Part shown: positions 19,601 to 28,707 of the stretch, in pieces
How positions within the stretch are numbered: the stretch's first letter is position 1
Layout of the letters: every line of letters starts with the position of its first letter
Assembly: GCA_037039925.1 (NCBI GenBank)
Contig: JAXRKP010001515.1
Coordinates: 25,001-89,000 of the forward strand
DNA length: 64,000 nucleotides
Direction: 5' to 3'
DNA from: Doris montereyensis
Lineage: Eukaryota; Mollusca; Gastropoda; Nudibranchia; Dorididae
Notes under the pieces: generated by a model
What the model was told of the DNA's origin: nothing
Database searches by the model: none
Seen by the model: only the letters and a program-made list of their open reading frames with translations
Translations under genes and position numbers: made by a program

Positions 19601-22600
19601 CACAGACATGCACAGTGTGCAAGTGTAAAAAACTTGACCCAATAGGGATACACAGATTGCTCATATAGTTTCTATTAGTTCTTATGCCACAGAGTCCTAG
19701 CTAGACGAAGCATTGAGGCTTCCAAATATTTAAGAAGCAATTTTAGACTTACACAGTTTGCGACTTTCACTGTCGATATATTTAATCTGTGGACAGAATA
19801 TCAATCATGTTTCCTTCAGTTTGCGTAATTTGGGTCAATTTAGCTTTGAGTACACATGCAAGTAAGACATATTGTTCTTCTTTCAGAGAGGCAAAACCGT
19901 ACCAGAAGGACTGGCCTCAAGTGAAGATATTCGCAATTACAAACAACTGGCCTCTCATACAGTAAGTATGATCAAAATCATTTGTCTTTGTGTTTTATTT
20001 TTAGGTCATGGCTTACAAGTAAAATGACTAATCTTATTTGTCTTTTTTTAAGGCCATTGTATGAGGGAAGATTTCTCGAGTATAATGTGATGCTGGTCCA
20101 TCTCTATATGTATCATGACATGAAGAAGTGTCTACAGCGGCCTTCTTGCTTTTGATTAACTTCACAGAAGCCTTATCCCATGTAAACATTTATCAAATGG
20201 ATTGTAGGGGGGGATACAGGGTTGTTTGGGCAATCTTGTCCTGTCCCCTGTCCCCCTTCCCCCCCAAAAAAAAATCCTGTTACATGGAGTTATAGTTTTG
20301 CATTGCTCTTTCATCATGCTGTTTTCTCTTAATTCACATTTAGATCTTCACAGATGGTGAATAGGATAAATTGCTATGAAACAAAGAAAAGAAAATACTT
20401 TTGAAAACTTTGCATAGCTCTGTATTTTCCCTGACCTGCAAAAGCATGGCCAATATGTATCAGTTTGTTTTGGGGTTTTTTAACATAACACTTACCAGAA
20501 GGACTTTGAATGAATTGGGCGCCAGCAGTAAAAAAAATCAATTCATTGAACATTCACTTCTGCAAGGTAAAGAAATAAATCCTTTATTTTTTACATTAAC
20601 ATATTATTTATTTTTATAACAGGGCCTTCACAGTGCTAATGTGCTTCATTTTTGACATTAACATTTTATTTATTTTATATAACAGGGCCTTCACTGCTTC
20701 ATTTTTGACATAAACATATTATTTATTTTATATAACAGGGCCTTCACAGTGCTAGTGTGCTTCATTTTTGACATAAACATAACAGGCCTTCACAAGTGTG
20801 CTTCATTTTTGACATAAACATTTTATTTATTTTTATATAACAGGGCCTTCACTAGTGTGCTTCATTTTTTACATTAACATATTATTTATTTTATATAACA
20901 GGGCCTTCACAGTGCTAGTGTGCTTCATTTTTGACATAAACATTTATTTATTCACAGTGCTAGTGTGCTTCATTTTTGACATAAACATTTTATTTATTTT
21001 ATATAACAGGGCCTTCACAGTGCTAGTGTGCTTCATTTTTGACATAAACATAAACATTTTATTTATTTTATATAACAGGGCCTTCACAGTGCTAGTGTGC
21101 TTCATTTTTGACATAAACATTTTTGACATAAACATTATTTATTTATTTGATATAACAGGGCCTTCACAGTGCTAGTGTGCTTCATTTTTGACATAAACAT
21201 ATTATTTATTTTATATAACAGGGCCTTCACAGTGCTAGTGTGCATTTTTGACATAAACATTTTTGACATAAACATTTTATTTATTTTATATAACAGGGCC
21301 TTCACAGTGCAGTGTGCTTCATTTTTGACATAAACATTTTATTTATTTGATATAACAGGGCCTTCACAGTGCTAGTGTGCTTCATTTTTGACATAAACAT
21401 ATTATTTATTTTATATAACAGGGCCTTCACAGTGCTAGTGTGCTTCATTTTTGACATAAACATTTTATTTATTTGATATAACAGGGCCTTCACAGTGCTA
21501 GTGTGCTTCATTTTTGACATTAACATTTTATTTATTTTATATAACAGGGCCTTCACAGTGCTAGTGTGCTTCATTTTTGACATAAACATATTTATTTATT
21601 TGATATAACAGGGCCTTCACAGTGCTAGTGTGCTTCATTTTTGACATTAACATTTTATTTATTTGATATAACAGGGCCTTCACAGTGCTAGTGTGCTTCA
21701 TTTTTGACATAAACATTTTATTTATTTGATATAACAGGGCCTTCACAGTGCTAGTGTGCTTCATTTTTGACATTAACATTTTATTTATTTTATATAACAG
21801 GGCCTTCACAGTGCTAGTGTGCTTCATTTTTGACATAAACATTTTATTTATTTGATATAACAGGGCCTTCACAGTGCTAGTGTGCTTCATTTTTGACATA
21901 AACATATTATTTATTTTATATAACAGGGCCTTCACAGTGCTAATGTGCTTCATTTTTGACATAAACATTTTATTTATTTATTTATTTGATATAACAGGGC
22001 CTTCACAGTGCTAGTGTGCTTCATTTTTTACATTAACATTTTATTTATTTTATATAACAGGGCCTTCACAGTGCTAGTGTGCCTGGCATCTTGTGTGTAG
22101 ACTTGTGCCTGAAAGACACGTCAAAGATTGTGACTGGTGGCAACGACAAGAACGCAGTTGTCTTTAACAAAGATACAGAGCAGGTCATGGCTATTCTGAA
22201 AGGTCACACCAAAGAAGGTCACAAGCGTCATTTATCATCCTGAGGAGGTGTGTTGTTTGTTTTTGTGTACAGTAAAGTATCTTCAAGTTTCCATCATGAT
22301 CTTACTGGGTTTTTCCATCATGTGGTTGAAGACCAAAAAAAAACCACTTATAAAAGATTAAAGTAGTGTCACATATAAAAGATTAAAATAGTATCACATA
22401 TAAAAGATTAAAATAGTATCACATATAAAAGATGAAAAATAGTATCACATATAAAAGATTAAAATAGTATCACATATAAAAGATTAAAATAGTATCACAT
22501 ATAAAAGATTAAAATAGTATCCCATTAACCTTTTTTATTTGTTTTTATGATAAGTTTTGTTGACAACTTTGGGGTTTTAGATTTGAGTGTTGCGTTGTTA

Positions 22601-25600
22601 TAAGTGTTGATAGATTACACTATTGTTGTAATGGAAGTTCAAAGTAAAAAGCATACGGAAATATCAAGGCATTGAGAATTATTTAATAGAAGAAACCCTG
22701 TCAAAGCATATCCTAACCACTGAATTCAATGTGTTGGAGAAAGAGAGGGATGGCCTTCCTCGGAAAGAGCCAGAAGAGCAGCCTGGGATAGAGAAAATTG
22801 GAGGGATCATGTTCAGGCCTTATGTGCCTCCTGGCACAGAGAGAGAGAGAGAGTTACGGTTAAGGAATTCAGTGTGTACAAATTTGTTATCTTTGTTTCC
22901 AAATGTTCCTTGAAGTGTTTTGATACTGTATTTTTAATGAACAACTTACGATTCCATGACTGATTGTTTTGGGTTTTTTTTATCTTCTCTGCTTCACAGG
23001 AGCTGATAATTTCAGCATCTCCAGACAATACAATTCGCGTGTGGGGCATCACCACTGCCACCTGTGGACAGATTATTCGGGCGCACGATGCACCTGTCAC
23101 TGGCATCAGTCTCCACGCTACAGGCGATTATCTATTGAGTTGTTCTACAGATATGGTTAGTTGACACATGTGATATCAGCAGACTTGTTTTTATTTTTAG
23201 CCTGCATGACAAACCATTGTGACTCCAAATGTTTTGATTTTTTTAGTAACTTTATGCAGTCTATAAGATGTCTGAACGGTTTTACAAAATATGCAGTAGA
23301 TTCTGAGATACTGCATAGCCCATTTTGCTCTCCCCTCTGTTACGGTCATTTCTTTGCGACTTTTAAGTCAATTTTCTTTGTTACATGGATTTGGTGATGG
23401 AACGGTTTGTCATGCAGATGGCGATTTATTTATTCATTCACTCATTGTCTTAAAATCTTACCTGTTTTTGTTTCGTGTTGTTTTCCCCCATCTCGGATGT
23501 ATTAGTATAAATGTTGACACACAAAAAAATTGTATTTCCGTTTTGTAATCCTTTCTCACACATCAATGAAAGCAATTTTTATTTCCGTGTTCTTTTATTA
23601 TTAGTTTTATCTTTTTTGATGAAGGATTCATTGGCAATAATTAAATGTGCTCTCACTCCATAATTGTCCTATTTAAATGCTTGTGCTTTACTATATATCT
23701 TTAGAAGAAGATGTACATGATATTTAGTACTATATAGTCAACATACATCACATTTGATTTGTGTGAGATTTGTTATGATTTGTTTGATTTGTTTCAAAGG
23801 AGGTAAACTCCCTTGTTAGTGCTTTATAAAAATCAATCTTTAAATTTGCTGGTTCTCAGCTCTGAGTATTTATGTTTTCCCTGTTCCTCAGCACTGGGCT
23901 TTCTCTGACATTCGTACCGGTCGAGTTCTCAGTAAGGTCATTGACAAGGCGGGCCAAATGAGTAAGTCGTTATATTTGTAATTTTACTCCAGTTCTCTAA
24001 GATAAATCAAATCATTGTATGGTGAATAGGTCTTATATCAGGGGTTAACTAGGTAAAGGATCATTGGGGGATTGTCTTAGTGGTGGTGTTTGAAGGCCCA
24101 TATGTTTTGTGATAGCAATCATTTTACTGTTTGCTCGCATAAAAAGGGGGTGTGGGGAGACTCGGTAGTCCAGAGGCAAGGTGTCAGCCTCTCAACCAAA
24201 AGGTAGTGGGTTCGAGCCCTGCCAAAGGTTGGCAAATTTTCTCGAGTTTTTTTTTCAAGTAAAGTCTACCCTCTGGTTCAGGTAGGTGAATCGACACCTA
24301 GTCCCGTCGGAGATGGACAATAAAAACGAGGTCCCTTGTGCAGATCACAACACTCTGTGTATGTTAAAGATCCCTTGACTGATTACAGGGCAGTCCAAAA
24401 TCAAAATCCTACCAAAGCCCCCCGAGATCACTGGAGTTGTGGATGTGGGTAAATTAAATCAAAATCTATGAAAAGGATTTCACTTAGACACAAGGGAAAA
24501 TTAGAGAAAAATTTCAATATTGTGGCAATTTCTTTGTAAAATAGAATGTTTGAGTTTGAACCGCATGATTGCTATATCAACACTTCTTTTTCTTTAAAAT
24601 AAAGTTATTTTATGAGATTTTGAAAACAAATGACTGAATGATTTACAGGCATTGCACTGTGACCCAAAGGTACTGGATTCGAGTCCCACTTCAGCCATAT
24701 TATTCGGGGGGGGGGATTCCTTGGGCAAGAAAATTTGACAACATGGGTGGTGACTCCTGTTGCACTGAACGTAAGCTCGATGATAGTCTATACTCCTTTC
24801 TCTTAAGAAATTGGAGCGTGACACCTGTTGGTGCCGGCACGGATGTCACTAATTTAATTACATTTCTTCAAATCTCTTAAGAAACATTGAAGATTGAAGA
24901 AGTGTTTCATAGTAAGTTGTTCACGGTAATCTTGTTCATGGGTATCAAAATGTATTCAATGAGTAAATGAGGTGTTTTAACTTGCAAATAGTTTATATGT
25001 AAAGTGATGTGAAAAGGATTTTGCTTTCAGTGCCAGCGCTCACCTGTGCCCAGTTTCACCCCGACGGCCTCATTTTTGGTACTGGCACCGGCGACTCCAT
25101 CATCAAGATTTGGGATTTGAAAGAGAGAACCAACGTAGCCAACTTCCAAGGTCACCAAGGGCCCATCACCAGCATTGCTTTCTCTGAAAATGGTTTGTAA
25201 TCAGTGTACCTCCTAGTTTTGTCTAGCCTGTGTGCGTACATTTTTGATGTTGTGCAAAGTTATGACGAAACAAATCTCAATTGTGTGCACTGTCTGCATG
25301 AGATTAAACGTTAGACAAGAAAGGTGTTTTTGTGTGTGCAGACATCTCTCAACTGTGTGCAGACATTTCTCAACTGTGAAGACATTTCTCAACTGTGTGA
25401 AGACATTTCTCAACTGTGTGTAGACATTTCTCAACTGTGTGCAGACATCTCTCAACTGTGTGCAGACATTTCTCAACTGTGTGTAGACATTTCTCAACTG
25501 TGTAGACATTTCTCAACTGTGTGTAGACATTTCTCAACTGTGTGCAGACATTTCTCAACTGTGTGTAGACATTTCTCAACTGTGTGCAGACATTTCTCAA

Positions 25601-25812
25601 CTGTGTGCAGACATTTCTCAGTTGTGTGCAGACATCTCTCAACTGTGTGCAGACATTTCTCAACTGTGTGCACTGAGGTTTAATGAAAGTTTTATGTATT
25701 TGTTTGGTAGTGTTTCAGTAAGTTTTTATGTCTGTTTGGATTTTTTTAAAACATGGTTATATCAATAGTCAGGGACTGCACTCCTGTCTTTGACTTTGGG
25801 ACAGGTTTTTGT

Positions 25813-25843
<31 letters not shown>

Positions 25844-27306
25844 TATATTTCTAATCTAAAATCTTGTATCTGTATGCATCAGAGACAGAAAAGCTATAAA
25901 AATGTAAGTTGTTTCCTGGAATATTGGGTTATTTATAGAATTTATGTAGAAGACTGAACTAAAAATGTCGAGGGAAGGAGATGGAAATTTCATATATGCT
26001 GCATTTTAGATTGCCAGTTTAAATGATTGTTTATGGAGACTAAAATTCAATCAACTTATCCACTATGAGGTCCTACTTCTTTCCCTTCGCTCTGTCACAT
26101 CATGTCTTCCATCCATGATTCACCCTTGCTGTTTCTCTTGATTCTTGATCACACTGTTTCCTCTTGATTCACCCTATAGATCACACTGTTTCCTCTTGAT
26201 TCACCCTATAGATCACACTGTTTCCTCTTGATCACACTGTTTCCTCTTTGATTCACCCTATAGATCACACTGTTTCCTCTTGATTCACCCTCATTCACCC
26301 TATAGATCACACTGTTTCCTCTTGATTCACCCTATAGATCACACTGTTTCCTCTTGATTCACCCTATAGATCACACTGTTTCCTCTTGATTCACCCTATA
26401 GATCACACTGTTTCCTCTTGATTCACCCCTATAGATCACACTGTTTCCTCTTGATTCACCCTGAGATAGATCACACTGTTTCCTCTTGATTCACCCTATA
26501 GATCACACTGTTTCCTCTTGATTCACCCTATAGATCACACTGTTTCCTCTTCATTTTCACACTGTTTCCTCTTCATTCACCCTGAGATCACACTGTTTCC
26601 TCTTCATTCACCCTGAGATCACAACATATCTTCCACCCATCTTGCTGTTTCCTCTTCATTCACCCTATAGATCACACTGTTTCCTCTTCGTTCACCCTAT
26701 AGACCACAGTATGTCATTGACGGTATGCAGGTGCTCCTGGTAGGCCCTACTTTGTTTCCTTCACTCTCATATGAGATCACTGCATGTGAATAATATGATG
26801 AATGGAATAGTTCCAAAAAAAGAAACACTAACAACAAAAAAGAGAGCCATATGTATAAGGTGGCCACGGTAAATTTTAATGAAACACCATGCTGTCGATC
26901 ATTTGCTTAATTTTGTAGTGTGCAGTTGTCATTATAATCCTCCTTTCTTTCCTAAGGTCACCCCTCACTGTGGATAATGGGGTTTATTTCAACCTTGTCG
27001 CTGTCTGTCTGTGCCTTCGCCACTTCATGTGCTGATGATTGACCAATTTCTCTTCCCTCTCTTTGGCTCCTTTACATCCATCTTTCACCATGCTGTTTCC
27101 TCTTCTTATTAAATAGTCCCAATATCTGCACATGTCATTGGTGGCGGTCAGCTTTCCTGGTCCCAATATCTCCATGTCATTCGCGGCGGTCAGCTTTACT
27201 GGTCCCAATATCTCTGCATGTCATTGGCAGCAGTCAGCTTTACTGGTCCCAATGTCTCCGCATGTCATTAGCAACGGTCAGCTTTACTGGAAGAAAAGAA
27301 TTATCG

Positions 27307-27395
<89 letters not shown>

Positions 27396-28707
27396 GGCAC
27401 TGGTAGCTCAATGGGTAGAGCATCTGACTACCACTCAGGAGACCCGAGTTTGATTATCAGTCTGCAAATGTTTTTTGGCCCTCCTATTGACCCAGTGACG
27501 TCACGGATAGCTCGGGGTCTATTTTAGACAAGCGAAAGTAAAGTTGGCGCGGAAAGCAACAGCCAACTACCACGCCATACCATATATCTAGATTAACCTA
27601 CACTCAACTCATGGGTGTACTTTAATTTATATGCCATTGAATTTTTTTCTTTGTTTTTCTTTTGGTTGTTCCTAAACAGGTTACTACTTGGCCACATCTG
27701 CTGAAGACTCAGTAGTCAAACTGTGGGATCTTCGAAAAGTTGAAAAATTTCAAAACGCTTCAGTTGGATGACGGGTATGAAGTGAAGGGTCTCTCATTTG
27801 ACCAGAGTGGAACTTATTTGGCTGTTGCTGGCACAGATGTCAGGTGAGTTAATGACCAATTTCCACAGGATAGGAAATTGAGTGGTCTCAGGCGAAGTGC
27901 AATGTCTTTTAGAATGATATTCTCACACATTGCAAGAAACACTATTTGAGGTAGATAGAAGATACAGTTTTTGTGAATTTGATACTCTCTAAATACCAGC
28001 TTGTTATCATGTGAGATTAACACTTTAATTATTTTAATTAATTTTTTAAATCTCAGGATAGTAAATGCTGCCCTTTTTTTCCTTCTTCTTTTTCCACCAA
28101 ACACACAATGAAGCTTACATTTGGTCACACAGATTTCCACCAACCATACAAAAAAGCTTACATTTGGTCACACAGATTTCCACCAAACATACAAAAGCTT
28201 ACATTTGGTCACAAAGATTTCCACCAAACATACAAAGAAGCTTACATTTGGTCACACAGATTTCCACCAAACATACAAAAAAGCTTACATTTGGTCACAC
28301 AGATTTCCACCAAACATACAAAAAGCTTACATTTGGTCAGCTTACAAAGATTTCCACCAAACATACAAAGAAGCTTACATTTGGTCACAAAGATTTCCAC
28401 CAAACATACAAAAAGCTTACATTTGGTCACAAAGATTTCCACCAAACATACAATGAAGCTTACATTTGGTCACAAAAGATTTCCATCAAACACACAATGA
28501 AGCTTACATTTGGTCACAAAGATTTAAATCAATTTCTTCTTTTTTGTTGCTTCATCTCCCCACAGGGTTTACTTGTGCAAACAGTGGAGTGAATTGTCCG
28601 TCTTCAATGATCACACAGCGCATGCCACCGGTGTCCGATTTGGAAACAACTCTGCTTTTGTTGCTTCTGTTAGCATGGACAGATCTCTTAAATTCTTCGG
28701 AGAATAA
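11375..28707 (+). CDS. PRPF19: PRPF19 pre-mRNA-processing factor 19 (U-box E3 ligase, NineTeen complex)
   Basis: Fifteen coding exons were reconstructed: 11375-11393, 14307-14456, 14767-14843, 15305-15362, 15594-15677, 16370-16442, 16834-16914, 18541-18582, 19887-19961, 22061-22247, 23000-23155, 23892-23961, 25031-25192, 27680-27843 and 28566-28707. All borders are AG/GT and all phases agree once three one-base indels are allowed (near 16406, 22213 and 27748). The product is about 512 residues, against 504 in human. Order: U-box (exons 1-3; [27 protein letters not shown]), Prp19 coiled-coil/SPF27-binding region (exons 3-5; [38 protein letters not shown]), an Ala/Pro linker (exons 6-7), and a WD40 propeller (exons 10-15; [21 protein letters not shown]). 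As known for the family, Prp19 is the tetrameric scaffold and ubiquitin ligase of the spliceosome-activating NineTeen complex in the nucleus. The introns carry five minisatellites; the one before exon 10 duplicates the acceptor. Confidence 0.97.
11394..14306 (+). other. PRPF19 intron 1
   Basis: A 2.9-kb intron without a convincing gene. Two segments (about 12420-12850 and 13480-13870) look like diverged copies of one another: each carries an amino-terminal-like ggccatttg/gccatttgca stretch, then gtgcaaagggtgaagct, then a related downstream order. It is probably an unrecognised dispersed repeat. The acceptor is tctttccag. Confidence 0.5.
14307..14456 (+). CDS. PRPF19: PRPF19 exon 2 (U-box)
   Basis: Encodes [17 protein letters not shown], then [20 protein letters not shown] and [12 protein letters not shown], which is the E2-binding U-box of Prp19. 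The conserved NGTDP loop and the Glu-Lys-Arg-Leu-Ile-Glu-Lys-Tyr helix are intact. It starts in phase 2 after ttccag and ends in phase 1 before gtaagc. Confidence 0.95.
16370..16442 (+). CDS. PRPF19: PRPF19 exon 6 with one-base deletion
   Basis: It starts [13 protein letters not shown] in frame, then reads out of frame (LPLVTMHPH) because one base is missing in a C-rich run near 16406. With one base restored the rest reads as an Ala/Pro-rich linker ([13 protein letters not shown]) and ends in phase 0 at CCT before gtgagtc, exactly the phase exon 7 needs. The frame test identifies the deletion without relying on homology. Confidence 0.85.
16517..16606. repeat. (CT)n microsatellite in PRPF19 intron 6
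   Basis: About 45 CT dinucleotides, 75 bp after the exon 6 donor. The Ser-Leu ORF through it is an artefact. Confidence 0.95.
17046..18329. mobile_element. non-autonomous TIR DNA transposon (family G), copy 3, in PRPF19 intron 7
   Basis: The left end tacactcaaatcttgt (17046) and right end caaagttttgagtgta (18314-18329) are diverged versions of the family G termini. Internal landmarks occur in the same order as in copy 2: a ctgaaactaaattctacccg segment, an aaggaggggtg segment, attttacaatag, and caaatcattgg. One internal segment is amplified (next feature). Confidence 0.6.
17430..18213. repeat. 43-bp minisatellite, about 18 copies, in PRPF19 intron 7
   Basis: The unit is aggtaatgttgacaccaaat followed by cattggtggattgtggtata and att. 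The period is exactly 43 bp across most of the array. Variants (ggggttta for gtggtata) alternate irregularly. The corresponding single-copy segment in family G copy 2 is about 9695-9745 (aaagttaatgccaaatcatt, then ggctgatggcaacataacga). Confidence 0.95.
19962..22060 (+). other. PRPF19 intron 9, whose 3' end is a splice-acceptor array
   Basis: The first 650 bp are ordinary AT-rich intron with donor gtaagt. From about 20600 to its end the intron is the tandem array described in the next entry. The genuine acceptor is the last array member (AG at 22059-22060). Confidence 0.9.
20600..22082 (+). repeat. 63-bp tandem array duplicating the PRPF19 exon 10 acceptor and exon start
   Basis: Each unit contains an AT-rich stretch with ttgacataaac, a T-rich tract, gatataacag or tatataacag, and then GGCCTTCACAGTGCTAGTGT plus GC. 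Those last 22 nt are identical to the start of exon 10 (codons Gly-Leu-His-Ser-Ala-Ser-Val). Acceptor-like AGs lie near 20622, 20686, 20739, 20841, 20897, 21007, 21077, 21157, 21217, 21293, 21356, 21419, 21482, 21545, 21609, 21672, 21735, 21798, 21861, 21924, 21996 and 22059. The last eleven spacings are almost all 63 bp; the upstream part is irregular, with deletions. A unit near 20952 lacks the acceptor. The [14 protein letters not shown] minus-strand ORFs are translations of the array. Confidence 0.95.
22061..22247 (+). CDS. PRPF19: PRPF19 exon 10 (first WD40 repeat) with one-base insertion
   Basis: Encodes [19 protein letters not shown], then [20 protein letters not shown] and MAILKGHTK, matching the first blade of the Prp19 propeller. 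After GGTCACACC an extra base near 22213 shifts the frame; removing one A gives [12 protein letters not shown], which continues into exon 11 (ELIISASPD). The start at 22061 is the only acceptor of the array that leads into the full exon. Confidence 0.92.
22344..22522. repeat. 25-bp tandem repeat, about 7 copies, in PRPF19 intron 10
   Basis: The unit is acatataaaagattaaaata plus gtatc, nearly perfect, about 100 bp downstream of the exon 10 donor. Confidence 0.92.
23000..23155 (+). CDS. PRPF19: PRPF19 exon 11 (WD40)
   Basis: Open for 52 codons between cttcacag and gttagt: [19 protein letters not shown], then [19 protein letters not shown] and LLSCSTDM. It contains a complete WD-type blade with the GH-like AHDAPV and the SPDNTIRVW strand. 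No indel. Confidence 0.95.
24148..24465 (+). mobile_element. tRNA-derived SINE, family A, near full length
   Basis: The head has ggggagactcggtagtccag, gtgtcagcctctcaacc and the B-box gtgggttcgagccctgcc. The body has aggtgaatcgacacctagtc, ggagatggacaataaaaacg and caacactctgtgtatgttaa, then gatcccttgactgattacag, ggcagtcc and a tail gtgggtaaattaaatcaaaa. It is the best reference copy in the window and lies in PRPF19 intron 12. Confidence 0.75.
24640..24850 (+). mobile_element. tRNA-derived SINE, family B
   Basis: It has aggcattgcactgtgaccca, a B-box-like ggattcgagtcccactt, a G-run, then ttgggcaagaaaatttgac and cacctgttggtgccggcac. The 42628 copy shares this order. Confidence 0.6.
25031..25192 (+). 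CDS. PRPF19: PRPF19 exon 13 (WD40)
   Basis: Encodes [20 protein letters not shown], then [20 protein letters not shown] and [14 protein letters not shown]. Very high conservation with metazoan Prp19, including the [15 protein letters not shown] stretch. The phases fit exons 12 and 14. Confidence 0.96.
25326..25672. repeat. 21-bp minisatellite, about 16 copies, in PRPF19 intron 13
   Basis: The unit is acatttctcaactgtgtgca plus g. Because 21 is a multiple of three, the array is open in several frames (repeating HFSTVCR and TQLRNVC), which explains the long ORFs on both strands. It starts about 130 bp after the exon 13 donor. Confidence 0.95.
25810..25843. repeat. (GT)9 followed by a run of about 17 G
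   Basis: A GT dinucleotide tract runs straight into a long G homopolymer in intron 13. The G-run length is unreliable. Confidence 0.9.
26060..26800 (-). mobile_element. family F dispersed repeat with an internal 32-bp minisatellite
   Basis: The outer parts (gaggtcctacttctttccct near 26067, and gcaggtgctcctggtaggcc near 26729, then ccttcactct and gagatcactgcatg) match the family F order seen at 31.2-32.5 kb, and on the other strand at 44.2, 46.4, 49.4, 55.2 and 56.9 kb. Between about 26124 and 26706 the internal segment gtttcctcttgattcaccct plus atagatcacact is repeated about 17 times with a 32-bp basic period. Confidence 0.75.
27311..27391. repeat. (TA)n microsatellite in PRPF19 intron 13
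   Basis: About 40 TA dinucleotides lie immediately before a tRNA-like SINE head. Confidence 0.96.
27392..27570 (+). mobile_element. tRNA-derived SINE, family C
   Basis: The A-box-like gctcaatgggtagagcatct, then gactaccactcaggagaccc and a degraded B-box gagtttgattatca, resemble a tRNA. The body then reads tttggccctcctattgaccc, ctattttagacaagcgaaag and gcgcggaaagcaacagcc. The 52372 copy shares head and body, so it is a SINE and not a functional tRNA gene. Confidence 0.65.
27680..27843 (+). CDS. PRPF19: PRPF19 exon 14 (WD40) with one-base insertion
   Basis: It reads [19 protein letters not shown], then VEKF; one extra base in the aaaaattt run (about 27745-27750) throws the frame. Removing it gives [19 protein letters not shown] and [11 protein letters not shown]. 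The corrected length, 163 nt, fits both flanking phases. Confidence 0.93.
28083..28524. repeat. about 42-bp minisatellite, 10-11 copies, in PRPF19 intron 14
   Basis: The unit is cacaaagatttccaccaaac then atacaaaaagcttacatttg and gt. The array ends about 40 bp before the exon 15 acceptor, so the branch point of this intron must lie within or at the edge of the repeat. It is open in several frames. Confidence 0.94.
28566..28707 (+). CDS. PRPF19: PRPF19 exon 15 (terminal WD40 and stop)
   Basis: After catctccccacag it reads [19 protein letters not shown], then [19 protein letters not shown] and RSLKFFGE, then TAA. The ending DRSLKF is the conserved Prp19 C-terminus. Confidence 0.96.

Noticed and set aside
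20600..22082. Direct repeats with regular spacing, superficially like a CRISPR array
   Set aside because: Units are contiguous, with no unique spacers, in an intron-bearing animal gene, and match the exon 10 border.
27392..27470. tRNA gene
   Set aside because: The A-box is good but the B-box is degraded, and the downstream body is shared with the 52372 copy, so this is a SINE head.
28065..28592. A 175-codon ORF with repeated [14 protein letters not shown]
   Set aside because: It is the intron 14 minisatellite, open in several frames because of its unit lengths.
11375..28707. PRPF19 as a frameshifted pseudogene
   Set aside because: All 14 introns, canonical borders and phases are preserved and conservation is high; only three one-base indels, in or near homopolymers, break the frame.
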